From: Venturia oleaginea
Taxonomy: Eukaryota; Ascomycota; Dothideomycetes; Venturiales; Venturiaceae
Assembly: GCA_013176395.1 (NCBI GenBank)
Contig: JABMLP010000007.1
Location: forward strand, 248,001-312,000
Reading direction: 5' to 3'
DNA: 64,000 nt
Every line of letters starts with the position of its first letter. The first letter of the stretch is position 1. Under the pieces are notes generated by a model. It was not told the origin of the DNA and did no database searches. It saw only the letters and a list, made by a program, of their open reading frames with translations. The position numbers and the translations under genes are program-made. Below are positions 21,698 to 34,676 of the stretch, piece by piece.

Positions 21698-22225
21698 TTG
21701 GCTCCTCGATGCTCACGGAGCCTTGTAACAAAAAGTGGCGACCAGAAGCAACACGCTGAGAAGCACAGAATACAGTGGAAGACCAGAGCAATTGCCGGCC
21801 GCGGATTCGACGAACGAAGCAGCTGGTGGACTCCCTTTCCAAGCATATACGACTTTGAAGCTGATTTGGACCAGCCTAGAAAAGCCTTGGCAAGCTTCGA
21901 ACAAACAATGATCAGATCGCACAAAAAAATAGTTCAACACGGACACGATTCGACAAATGGCACAATTATCCAGGAGAACTCGGAGCTCAGATCCCACAGC
22001 TTGGGGACTTCGGGGACGCAGAACCCTGATCAGCCACGGAAGCTGTTATCGTTCTTGAATATCAAGAAACGCATCGAAAGGCGGGAGATGAGGATGTGTG
22101 TGCTGAAGGAAAAGAGCAAGATGGATTTCGAGCAGAAGATGAGGAAGTTGCGCCACCTTAAGAAGACGAATGAGGAGATGCAGAAGAGGCATGATGATGT
22201 GTATAAGCTGCTTGCCAAGTGGTGA
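21698..22225 (+). CDS. Hypothetical coiled-coil reading frame
   Basis: Encodes 175 aa from ATG at 21698. The C-terminal third is strongly charged and helical (EQKMRKLRHLKKTNEEMQKR), as in a short coiled coil. No domain recognised. It could be the second part of the gene starting at 21001, but I find no intron that joins them cleanly. Confidence 0.35.
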   Translation: MAPRCSRSLVTKSGDQKQHAEKHRIQWKTRAIAGRGFDERSSWWTPFPSIYDFEADLDQPRKALASFEQTMIRSHKKIVQHGHDSTNGTIIQENSELRSHSLGTSGTQNPDQPRKLLSFLNIKKRIERREMRMCVLKEKSKMDFEQKMRKLRHLKKTNEEMQKRHDDVYKLLAKW

Positions 22226-22562
22226 TGGGTCTGAAAAGATCTTCAGGCCCGAAAGATTGCCCTCGGTCTCTCAACATTGACGGCGTGCACGAAATACCAA
22301 GAGGTGGGACCATCAAAACGACAAGCCAAAGTGATTGTCAATTTTATCATCATAATTCCTAGGCTCTTTTCTCTTCTCAATCTTCTCCTTCTTCAGCCCC
22401 TCTATACGAGACATAGAAAATCGTGTCCATCCTCAAACGCGACTCAGAGAAGCCCCATAAAGAAACCTCCCCAAAGCGCAGCACGAATGAACAGCCTTCC
22501 GTCTACGGCCAGATTCCATCAAAAACCCGCCCAGATCTCGGTTAAATTAATACTGACACGAT

Positions 22563-23382
22563 AACGACACATCTACAAATTACGAAGACGTCTGAGGAAG
22601 AAGCACAAGGAAAAGAACTAAGAAATCAAGAGGCCATTACGAGATACCAGGAAATTCGAACAGCTTCAAGGGAAAGGAAAGAAGCAAAGAAGCTGCGGAG
22701 AAAGTGTGAAAAACTACAGAAGAGGTGCGGGAGGTTGCCCAGGAAGTACGATGAGGAAGCGCAATTGAACAGGTCGGACAACGCCGAGGTGGAAATGGCA
22801 CCGAACAGAGACCCCAACGGCGAGATCGAAACTCGCAAATTGCGATAAGGAGGAAGTTCTACTCTCGTATACAGTCCCGGAGTAGCGACCTCCAAGAAAT
22901 CCTTGCCTCTACAACAGTGGAAATACTTCGAACAGACGATAGAGAAACGCGACGAGCTAATCGCCTCTCTTCAGCAGAAACTCGACAAAGCAGGTGATCC
23001 CAACGGCGAGCAGATACAAAGACAGACCCCCGCCGAGATCCCGAAAGAGACCTCGCCCAAAACCTCCAGCGAAGCCAGTCGCTAGACAAAATTGGCAGAG
23101 AATCGCATCAAACTTCTCCGCCACATGGTCAGGAAATTCATCGAAAGAATCAGCGACGAAGCGGAGGATGAGAAAGTGTCCGAATCGTCTAGCGATACCA
23201 GACATCCGTACTTCTCAGGTATAGACTTCTTCTCCGCTCCCGCAGAGGCGAAGGCGAAGAGAATTTTAATCACTGACCGCGAGGTGAGGGTGGTGAAACA
23301 GCTACTCAGGGCTATCGAGAGAAATAGCAACGAGAGCATACCATTTCTGCCCTTGGGCTCCAATCTATCACTCGCGAAGTAA
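22563..23382 (+). pseudogene. Decayed coiled-coil gene fragments
   Basis: Frame one (22563-22848) has no ATG, yet encodes a highly charged helix (KLRRKCEKLQKRCGRLPRKY) ending shortly after a DPNGE peptide. Frame two (22903-23382) encodes YFEQTIEKRDELIASLQQKL followed by another DPNGE. It is broken by one TAG at 23083-23085 before continuing as ENRIKLLRHMVRKFIERISD. The lack of starts and the internal stop argue for a pseudogene or for unrecognised introns. The shared DPNGE context suggests internal duplication. Confidence 0.4.
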
Positions 23383-23826
23383 TTATTCACTTTGAATGGA
23401 GATTGAGCGTAATTTGAGAGTATCACATTGAACTTCATCGTCAAGCAGCTTGGAAATAGCAGATGTTTGTTAACGCGCGCTCGTTTCGTTCCCTCGTATC
23501 CCTGTTGAGAGATTATATCTCTTGGACCTCTAAACCGTGTGAAAGTTGCCAGAACGTCTTAAAGCGAAGACTCAAACGGTCAAGAGTAAACTCGCTTATT
23601 GTCAATGCAATAATCATCTGAAAATGAGTAAGATAGAGCTGCGTAGAAGACTTCAGCTCCAGCCGCTAGGCGAATACTTCAGCCATGCACGGCGTAGACT
23701 GAAGAACTCCTACGGACGGAAGTACGCCTCCCATTCCTAATATTACCTAGTACGAGCTTTCCCTGCGACCTAAGATTCTGATCTATTTCTGGTAATTTCT
23801 TTTAACTGGCTAGACATTTAGTAATA
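23383..23826. other. Left flank of pogo copy 1
   Basis: Contains one more short basic, helical frame (23546-23740) similar in composition to the preceding remnants. Otherwise nothing recognisable. Confidence 0.35.
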
Positions 23827-25675
23827 ACGTGTTCCACCACCGAGCTGGTCAAAAAGGCTTGGCACGACCAACTCATGTTACGACTCTTCAATTTAATCGC
23901 TATTAACAATAGATTCTAAGTCCGTCGTGCTGCTATCTGATTCAGAAGATATCTCGATATCTTTTTTACAAGTTCGCGCATTATGCCCAGTTGCGCCGCA
24001 GTTCCTACAGCGCCGTTGAGTTGGTCGGGCTGTTTCTTGACCACCACTACCACGAGCCTTCTTTGATCCCTGAGGCGCGACAGACGCCTCAGCAGCTACC
24101 TGCGCTGCTACAGTTCCATACTCTATAGTACCACCTTGCTGGATCCACTTCCTTTTGCGCCATTTTCGCTTTGTCATTACTGCCAATTGCTCTTCAAGCT
24201 CGCGGTTGCGCGCAACAAGCAGAGCGTTTTGGTGTAGCATCAATTCAGCGCCCTTGACAAGCTGGGAAAAGCCTGCCTGCGCAGTAACTGGTGACCGAGT
24301 AAAAGACTCGCTTACGAGCTTGGATTGGGATCCAAATTCAAGAGTATTACTTGGAGTCTTCGACTGCCACGGCGTCTCCTGCGGTGGGGGTGCTGGTGGG
24401 GTACGTAGCCATACTTCAAGGCGATCCAATACCACCTTCGCGTTGATAGGGACTAGCCCTACCATCTCAAAAGCCTTTCGACAGTTCTCTTCTGTAAACA
24501 CGTCGAAAAACGCGTCTTTGAAGGCTGGGAGGAAGCCTTCCTTGTTGATATGGTACACGCGTCGGCGTGCCAAGTCTCGAACTCGTTGAGAGTACTTGCA
24601 CTTCAACGGCGAGAAGCAGACCACATCAAGCGGCTGGAGGATATGCGATGAATGAGGTGGCATACAGAGCGTTATAATCTTATGTTCGAGGCAGTAGTCC
24701 TTGAAATCCTGGTTGAGATGGCTCTCATGGTCGTCCAAGATGAGCAGCCTATACCCCCCCACTTGACGCGCCTTTGTATACACGTCAAAGTGCTTCAACC
24801 ACTCAAGACCAAGCGCGTTGTTTGTCCAGCCGTTCTCAGAGACCGAGAGCTTCCAATTCCGTGGTATATCTGCCTCCTCATACCACGCAGAGATGTGAAC
24901 GCGTCCTTTGTAGATAATGAATGGCGGGGTCGCATACCCAGCGGCGCAGATGCTCTGGATAACTGTAACCCACTCGCGATCGCCTGGCTGGATCAAATTA
25001 GGCCGTGTACGTCTTTCAGAAGCTGTGACGACCTTCATTGAACCAATAACGCCCATCTGGAAGCCAATCTCGTCAAAGTTGTGCGTATCCTCGTCGTGGA
25101 TGCCGTACTTTGCCTTAGTGTCTGCAACGAGCTTGAACCACGCGCCAATAATCTCTGGATCTTCCTGTAGCATCCTCTGCCTATCCTTAGCTCGATTGAA
25201 GGCCATCTTGAGCTCATCTGAGCGCGTTATAAACCTCTCAGCCCAGTTTTTCCCTACTGGCTCTCCACCGCGTACACCTAGTAGTTTATCCGCCATATCT
25301 GCCACCTCTCACAGCCGGGGCGCGAATCCTCTCGAATCGAAGTCGAGGATGTATTGGACAATTGTTTGCTCTTCAGTCGTAGTGAGCTTGTGCTGGGCGT
25401 TGCGAGTATCTAGGCGATACGTGATTCCGTTGTATCGGCTAGTCAATGTTGAAGGAGGTACATCAAACGCTTCAGCAGCGCGCCGGAGGCTTCGGAATTG
25501 GTGGGTGTTATAGGCAGAAAGGGCAAGCTGAATTCTGCCTTCTCTGTTAGATAATTGCGCATTTTGTTGTTGAGACATATCGTGTTAATGAGGGAGTTGG
25601 TCGTCTTGGCAGAAACTGACCAGCTCGGTGGGTTGACCAGCTCGGTGGGTTGACCAGCTCGGTGGTGCAACACGT
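23827..25675 (-). mobile_element. Pogo/Fot1-type DNA transposon, copy 1 (inactivated)
   Basis: 1849 bp with terminal inverted repeats beginning ACGTGTTCCACCACCGAG on the left and ACGTGTTGCACCACCGAG on the right (reverse complement), flanked by TA on both sides (23825-23826 and 25676-25677), the target duplication typical of Tc1/mariner/pogo elements. Inside the termini a 17-bp unit CACCGAGCTGGTCAACC occurs once at the left end and three times at the right. The element carries a single transposase gene on the minus strand. Its 1686-bp gene frame equals that of copy 2, but has a stop codon. Confidence 0.93.
23893..25578 (-). pseudogene. Pogo-type DDE transposase with one nonsense codon
   Basis: The frame is colinear with the intact 561-codon gene of copy 2, but codon 90 (Cys TGT in copy 2) is TGA here, at 25309-25311. 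The rest is open. Domains in order: a psq-like helix-turn-helix (about 10-60), a CENP-B-type DNA-binding region (about 65-140), the DDE_1 catalytic core with aspartates in NFDEIGFQ, LLILDDHESH and HILQPLDVVCF, and a C-terminal CCHC zinc knuckle CRNCGATGHNARTC. The stop falls between the two DNA-binding modules, so at most an 89-aa fragment is made unless translation restarts. The change is a T-to-A transversion, not the C-to-T type caused by RIP. Confidence 0.93.
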
Positions 25676-26064
25676 TATTGGTCGGTATTTAGTAACTTAT
25701 AGATTAAATTAATCGAGATGTCAACCGAAAGAGTTATTGCCGCTACGAGAATGACTGTAACACTTGGCGCGAGAAACAGCTAGGGATCAAAGGCGTAGCT
25801 TTTATACCGCCTTAGAATTCTACATACTCTCACCTAAACAAAGTTTACTTTTGATGTTCCTCGCTGCGCACCGTCTCTGCGCAAACGGGACGGTATTCTA
25901 CCCATGCATGGATAAGATGTACGCCTACGAGAATACCGAAGATTCTTGCGAATTTCGTGCCAAATGTTAGTCTTTCTCTCAGCGGCAATAATCAGCAAAA
26001 GATGACACCGCAATGCATATCTTAGAGTATTTAGTATACCAATTGCTGGACTTGTCACATCAAT
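25676..26064. other. Right flank of pogo copy 1
   Basis: A 68-codon frame at 25764-25970 contains a Cys/Tyr-rich peptide (FYPCMDKMYAYENTEDSCEF) of unknown origin. No supported gene. Confidence 0.35.
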
Positions 26065-26466
26065 ATGCTGCGGGAAAAGTTTGTCATCCAAGGTGGGCCT
26101 TATCTCCTGAACTGGGGGGAGGAGCCGGCCGAGCAAATCCTCCAGGAGTTGAATTGGTTCGACCTCCACGACTTCGACACGTTGTCACTGACGCGTGCCA
26201 GAGCAAAAAAAACCCGAGCCAGGCACTGGCTAGACTTTGACCTGTTTGCACTCAATCCTATATTAGAACGTATTATGGGTACTCGTGTGCAGATACGAGA
26301 CGGAAGAATCGACTTGGATCTCAATGAACTAGCTGATGTTACTTCCATGTTCAAAAAAATTAATTCCTGGCCAACCTGGGAGCAGATGCTTGGTGTCCCG
26401 ACCATAGCTTCCGTTAATTGGGTATCACTTCCTTCAAGTTCGATCCTGAAAATTGCTGGCATTTAA
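26065..26466 (+). CDS. Hypothetical protein fragment
   Basis: 133 codons from ATG at 26065. The peptide reads like real protein (GGPYLLNWGEEPAEQILQEL, SWPTWEQMLGVPTIASVNW) with balanced composition, yet I recognise no family. The region around it shows no clean exon partners. It might be the remains of a longer gene next to the transposon. Low confidence that it is expressed. Confidence 0.3.
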   Translation: MLREKFVIQGGPYLLNWGEEPAEQILQELNWFDLHDFDTLSLTRARAKKTRARHWLDFDLFALNPILERIMGTRVQIRDGRIDLDLNELADVTSMFKKINSWPTWEQMLGVPTIASVNWVSLPSSSILKIAGI

Positions 26467-27285
26467 AAGTAAAGTCGCCATAGAATCATCGCACTTGATC
26501 TTGAGACAAGAACGTTGTATCAATTTAAGGAGGACATCAGAGGCCACTATACCCATGGTCTTCGACTCTCTATACTTATACTCAATCGTCGAGGTATCTT
26601 ATCCAACGTTAGTGAATACGAACTTCACAAGTCTGTGGATATCTTCGCCCCTCTTACTGTAGTAGTGGGGGAGTAGAAACTGGAGTTGTATTGCTTTCCA
26701 AGGTTTTATTTGGACTAGATCGATACGCATGGTTCGCTTCTCAAGAAAAAATAAATACAAGGTTGTTATTGTGTAGATGAAGCAGATTGAGAGTAATAGT
26801 TCTGTAAGCTATGGAAAATTGCATTCTCCAAATGCTTGTAATTGTTTTGCTTTATACAGGAAAAATAAAGATAATAGTGTACACAGAGGTTTCATAGGCC
26901 CAGTGAAACGACTACTGATCTTTGAGGTATCCATATTTCCTGCTGAGTGACGGGAGAGATGGAACTAATCCGTCTCTCCCATTGAATACGTACAAATTGT
27001 AATCGATGTCGCTAAATTTCTGGCAAGGCTATCTTTTAAAATCGGTAGAAATTTATCACTATCAATTTAGTATTGGAGGATATCGTAGGAAAAGTGCATG
27101 GATCAGGAGTAGATATTAGCCCCGAGAATTTCAGTCGAGACGAGACGATTACTACAGCTCCATACTACGCGGGACATACGCTGTGAGGCCGCCAATCGAT
27201 ATGGCGCTACCCACTCAATTCAACTCGCGCCCTTCTCGCGTCGATACTCGGCTTCGGTAACTCTTCAGTTACCACCAACGATCTA
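26467..27285. other. AT-rich region upstream of clpP
   Basis: Strongly AT-rich from about 26690 to 27130 with no open frame of interest. The last 150 bp before 27286 are presumably the clpP promoter. Confidence 0.45.
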
Positions 27286-28182
27286 ATGGCTTCTCTACTG
27301 CCTCGCCATTCAGGTACAAGGTATATCGCAAAATTGGCGCAACGAAACTTCTCTTCAAACGTTAGGAGACTGATCACATACGTTCCCTACGTGACGGAAA
27401 TAACTGTACGGATTGCATCCGCGCATCATGGCCAGCCGCTGACTGGACTGTAGGGAGGGACATGGCATCATTGTACGCACTACACTCGATCTGCATACGT
27501 GACGGTCACTGACAGCACTAGCCGACATCTATTCGCGGTTGCTGAAGGTACGGAAACTAAAGTAGCCCATACGACCACGCTCACGTATTCAGGAACGAAT
27601 CGTACTGGTAAATGGCAAGATTGACGACAATGTCGCATCTGTTGTTTACGCCCAACTGCTGTTCTTGGAATCAGAAGCACCGGACAAAGCGATATCCATG
27701 TACATAAACTCTCCTGGAGGATACGTCACGTCAGGCAAGCAATTCAAAGATACACACTCAAGCTCCCTAGCTAACACAACTGCCCAGGACTATCCATCTA
27801 CGATACCATGCAATACATCCGCTGCCCAATCACCACGATTTGCATGGGCCAAGCCATGTCAATGGGCTCGCTCCTCCTAGCCGGCGGCTCCCCAGGCCAG
27901 CGATACTCCCTCCCACACTCGTCGATAATGATACATCAACCTTCTGGAGGATCCTCGGGACAAGCCAGTGATTTGGAGATTCAGGTCAAGGAGATATTGC
28001 GGACACGGAAGAAGCTGAATGAGATTTATCAGAAGCATTTGACGAAACCGCATACGATGGATGAGCTTATGAGACATATGGATCGGGATAATTTTATGGA
28101 TGCAGAGGAGGCGTTGGAGTTTGGGCTTATAGATAAGATATTGACTAGGCGGGAGGTTGAGGATAAGACCAAGGCAGATTGA
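27286..28182 (+). CDS. clpP: Mitochondrial ATP-dependent Clp protease proteolytic subunit
   Basis: Five exons: 27286-27405, 27454-27472 (19 nt), 27522-27547 (26 nt), 27593-27734, 27788-28182. Introns are 45-53 nt; the fourth is GC-AG (CAG|GCAAGC...CCCAG). The product is 233 aa with a basic N-terminus ([20 protein letters not shown]) fitting a mitochondrial presequence. The joined sequence reads VPYVTEIT, then [33 protein letters not shown] and [20 protein letters not shown]. The catalytic triad is present: Ser127 in GQAMSMGS, His152 in MIHQPSGG and Asp203 in RDNF. ClpP forms the tetradecameric chamber that works with ClpX in matrix protein quality control. Budding yeast lacks it; many filamentous fungi have it. 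The micro-exons rest on phase agreement and family fit. Confidence 0.88.
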
Positions 28183-28449
28183 GGGCGTGGCTGAATGCGT
28201 TGAGCCGTTTGAAATTATGGCTGGAAATATGTCCATGTTAGACTCGTCGTGTGGACGCAGTGGAATCGTCAAGTGATAATTATACAGTCTCTAGGATTCT
28301 CGAGGATCTATAGTCTATACTTGCATAGCAATTTTTGAACTCGGATTATATATTATGTATAGGGCGGTCTCATTTAAGCCGATCGCTCTAAAACTCAAGA
28401 ATAACAACTAACTGGATTATGCTAAGGTGACGGACCCGCTATATCTTCA
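28183..28449. other. Gap between clpP and transposase relic
   Basis: 3' flank of clpP; the left end of the following element was not found here. Confidence 0.35.
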
Positions 28450-30001
28450 ATGTGTGGTACTAAGCGGATAGGCAATTCGATTTCGCCTTGCAGATTTTGC
28501 TATATTCATGCTACCAGAGCTCCAAATGGCAAATACTATCCAGTAAACTCACCTGCGCATTTAAATGGCCGCTTGCATCTACGAACGAATCTCCGAGCAG
28601 AGGTAGCCGTCGCAGGGTCGCTGGATAAAGATGAGAAAAGAATTCGAGGTATGTTTACTGCTACGAGTAGTAGTAAACTCGTTATAACCCGGCATTTTCT
28701 AACTTTTAGCTATAGGTATCAGTCATTATACAGCATTACTCGAGCTGCCCACTCTCCACTTCCCCGACAGTTTCGCCATTGATATGATGCATCTGATCCC
28801 TCTCAACATCATGAAAAACCTATGGAAAACCTGGATAGGTCTGAAGTTGACTGCCGATTCATCTAGCGATGTCAACCTCCGCGGTAACTATATCATCCTA
28901 GATGAGGCTATTCGCTTTATGGAAAAGGTCCTTAATAACGCCAGAGTCAACATGCCGCTTCGCAATGGCCATATTGCGAAGAAAATTGATCATTTTAAGT
29001 CGTTTAAGTCGGCCGAATAGCAGGATTTTCTCGAAGTGTATGGCATCTCACTACTACACGAGAATTTAGAGTGGAAGGCTCACCAAAATCTCTGCCAATT
29101 ACACGATATCTGGATACTGGCAACCAAACAAACCATTACCCGGAACGAGATTACTCGACTAAAGCGATTATGCCCGGTTTTTTTACGAGGTTATCAAGAG
29201 ATCTACTACCAAGGCACGGATGAAAGAATATCAGCATGCACAATCAACCACCATTGGCTTCTCCATCTCGCTGACTTCATTACCAATAATGGGCCTGGCT
29301 GCTACTGGTGGTCATACCCACTAGAATGTTTTTGCGCGTTGGTCAAGAAGTTATGTAGGTCGAAATCTGAATTAAGCCTCTCAGCCTCAAATGCACTATT
29401 GAGGCGTGAACAGATCAACCATTTATCCCTCCTCGCAATTGACTCAACGATACACCATCCAGATATACCAGATCCGACGAGTTATCCGCAATATACTGGC
29501 CAAATCGGGATAGAAGATGTCAACTTCAGGCCTCAGGGAGCACAATTGGAGCTCCTGTACAATACTATTAATACGGCCGTTCATCCGAGCGAGATTACCT
29601 ACTGGAAACGCTGCAAATTGAATGCATTGTTAACATTAGGGTCGGTAGCATCACAGCGGCGCTCTTGCAAAAACCGTAAAGACCATTTCGTATGTTATGC
29701 AAGTGGCGACGATGGTGCGTGTAGCTTTGGCTCAATACATAGCTTCTTACAAACACCACAGGGATGTCAATTCGCTCTGATCCGGCGCTGGAATGGTGTT
29801 GAGAGGGACCTGCGTGTTCACCAGATATGTATTGTAGGGGACTACGACGGGGACTGGGTTTTGGTGGAGTTGCAGGATATAATATGCCTAATCGGGCTAT
29901 TAGCGGAGCAGGATGCGGCGACCGGGGAGGTTATACAAATAATTGTAGGGAAGCCTGAGTTACTACTCAATGTGCAGCGACGAGGTTTGGCAAGGCCTTA
30001 A
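28450..30001 (+). pseudogene. Broken tnp2-like transposase
   Basis: Three successive frames look like one protein. The first (from 28450) has a Cys-rich stretch SPCRFCYIHATRAPNGKYYP. After a break near 28650-28710 comes ALLELPTLHFPDSFAIDMMH and LIPLNIMKNLWKTWIGLKL. A single TAG at 29018-29020 interrupts FKSAE*QDFLEVYGIS. The last 321 codons include HHWLLHLADFITNNGPGCYW and WSYPLECFCALVKKL, the DUF4218-like motif of tnp2 transposases. The 5' part of the gene, with the catalytic core, is missing. No intact product is possible. Confidence 0.65.
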
Positions 30002-30070
30002 AAGTACGATCAATGTATATTAGATTTGCGAGTATAGTCAGATCCTAGGTACCCAAATTTCAACCCTCAT

Positions 30071-30130
30071 TTACTACTCAATACTACTCAATATCACTCA
30101 ATACCACTCAATACTTCTCAATGCTACTCA
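30071..30130. repeat. Six tandem 10-bp repeats (consensus ATACTACTCA)
   Basis: Units: TTACTACTCA, ATACTACTCA, ATATCACTCA, ATACCACTCA, ATACTTCTCA, ATGCTACTCA. They lie between the transposase relic and its putative 3' terminus, where CACTA elements carry subterminal repeats that bind transposase. Confidence 0.8.
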
Positions 30131-30227
30131 TTAATAACACCCAAAAACCTCTCAAACTAACTACCCCAAAAAAGCGTGTCATAACACGGATTTTACGCCT
30201 CAAATTTGAGAAGTGGGGACCGTAGTG

Positions 30228-30794
30228 AGTGGGAAGGATTTGGGGAAGGCGATTGGTGTTGTTGAGGCGGGGGAATTGGTTGGAGAGGGGAGTAAAGGGT
30301 TAAAGCAGAGTTAGGGGTTGTTAGCACTTTTGCTTTGTGAGCGGATGTAGCTGGGAGTGAGAATGATGTTGTTGGGATCCTTCAATGAATCGTACACTCT
30401 TTTCAATTCTCATAGTCTCAATTTTCCGACTGCTGGTGTCCTAGGGCCTCTATACAAGACCGGGGCTGGATACGAGAGAGAGAGAGGCAGGAATAAAATG
30501 GTCCAGCATTGAGGCTCCACAAAGCCTCGATGATGAACAATGACGGGGGTTTTGGTGGATGATTCAAATTCACGTGACACAGCTGTTTTGCGAAAAAAGT
30601 GGGAACTCCGATGACGTTCCTGTAAGACTAACCTGGAAACAAACACTGCCACAATCTGCCTACCTTCGAGCGAGTACCTCTCCCTACAATCTCCCTACAA
30701 TCTTCCAATTCAAACACCTCTCGCACGAAACCCACTCCGTACTCCCTTCGAGCTAATCAATCAGTCGAGAAAAGCTCCCACACCCGTCTGCCTA
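30228..30794. other. Region upstream of cho1
   Basis: Promoter side of cho1. It ends in a pyrimidine-rich stretch at about 30655-30750. No additional gene. Confidence 0.4.
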
Positions 30795-31690
30795 ATGTCT
30801 AAACGCGTCGGCACTGCCAACGCCAGTACACAACAGCCCATTACTGACAAGAAGGATGGCGAAGATCGTCCGTTTAATACTTCTTGACCTGTCCATGTAG
30901 CTGTGGCTAATTGTGTACAGCGATGAAGAAGCAGGTCAGACTTCTTGCTGAGGACCAGGGTCATTTCTCCATTATCAGAGCGCTACATCTTGCCGATCTC
31001 ATCACTGAGCTCAATGGTATCATCATAGCCTCGGTTTCAATACGAGAAAGATACTGATATGCCATTGTCAGGTTTCTGTGGCGTCATGTCCATTTTCTCC
31101 TCCCTCCGCTATTGCTTAGGCGCCCCCACCGACACTACAAATCTCTACGCAGCTCTCGCCTTTATGCCCTTCGGACTCTTCTTCGACTTCATGGATGGTA
31201 AAGTCGCACGATGGAGGCAAAAGGCCAGTTTGATGGGCCAGGAATTGGACTCGTTGGCTGATCTGGTATACATCTCCTCCCATCTAGCTTTCAATCCCAC
31301 CGCGCTAACAAATACGACTAGGTTTCCTTTGGTGTCGCCCCAGCTGCTGTCGCCTTCGCCATTGGTCTCCGAACCCCCGTTGATCACCTGTTCCTAACCT
31401 TCTTCGTTCTCTGCGGATTGACTCGTCTCGCTCGATTCAACGTCACCGTCGCTGCTCTACCCAAAGACGCAACTGGAAAATCAAAATACTTCGAGGGAAC
31501 GCCTATCCCTACAACTCTGATGGAGGACTCCATCATGGCATACTGGGTCAGCAAAGGATGGGTCTTGGATAACCTACCTCTTGGTGTCATTGGTGCTGGT
31601 ACACCGTGGGAATTTCATCCCATTGTTGGCATGTTTGTGTTGCATGGATGCTTTATGGTTAGCAAGAGCATCCATATTCCCAAGCCATGA
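30795..31690 (+). CDS. cho1: CDP-diacylglycerol-serine O-phosphatidyltransferase
   Basis: Four exons: 30795-30867, 30921-31016, 31072-31265, 31322-31690, with introns of 53, 55 and 56 nt. The product is 243 aa. The first donor (C|GTCCGT) is weak but is the only one that keeps phase. Key sequence: [20 protein letters not shown], then [20 protein letters not shown], and the CDP-alcohol phosphotransferase motif D-G-x2-A-R-x8-G-x3-D-x3-D in [20 protein letters not shown] plus LADLVSFG across the third junction. All motif residues are present. The enzyme makes phosphatidylserine from CDP-diacylglycerol and serine at the ER; four to five hydrophobic segments are visible. No defect seen. Confidence 0.92.
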
Positions 31691-32127
31691 GGTTTTCTCA
31701 ATGAATACAATAGAGGATGTTGGGAATCGGTGGATAGACGGCGAATGGCGTGGGACATGAAAATGGATGAGCGATGTGGATCATTATAGCATTTTCATGG
31801 ATGACTTTTGATACTGTTCTGCTCTGTTACTTAGCGAGCGGTGAGTGCATGCAATATGACTGATAGCAGTCGTATCCAACTTTGGTGAGTGTCCCGCTAG
31901 TACCTTCGTAAGCGTGCACTGAAAAACAGTTCAGGTGATGCCAAATTAATTTTCGTGTCCATAGTTTCAGGACAAATGAAATGAACTTCACCCACCTTCC
32001 CAAAGGTCACAAACATTCCCCATTTATGTAACACATCAATCTCATCCATCCTAACAAAGAAGACCAAATTACATATGTACAAGAATCCTGCAGGACCATC
32101 ACGCGCAGTTTATCTAGAATTCACCCT
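31691..32127. other. Gap between convergent genes cho1 and the polyQ gene
   Basis: Downstream flanks only. No coding signal. Confidence 0.45.

Positions 32128-34676
<2,549 letters not shown>

Larger units (their letters stand above)
28450..30227 (+). mobile_element. Relic of a tnp2/CACTA-type DNA transposon
   Basis: Contains a broken tnp2-like transposase (28450-30001), a subterminal array of six 10-bp repeats (30071-30130) and a possible 3' terminus ...CCCCGTAGTG-like: the sequence GGGGACCGTAGTG ends at 30227, and its reverse complement begins CACTACGGTCCCC, the kind of CACTA terminus expected. I found no matching 5' terminus, so the left side is probably truncated. Confidence 0.55.

Noticed and set aside
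24155..25513. Long plus-strand frames antisense to the pogo transposase
   Set aside because: They mirror the codon pattern of the transposase and recur identically in copy 2, as expected for shadows.
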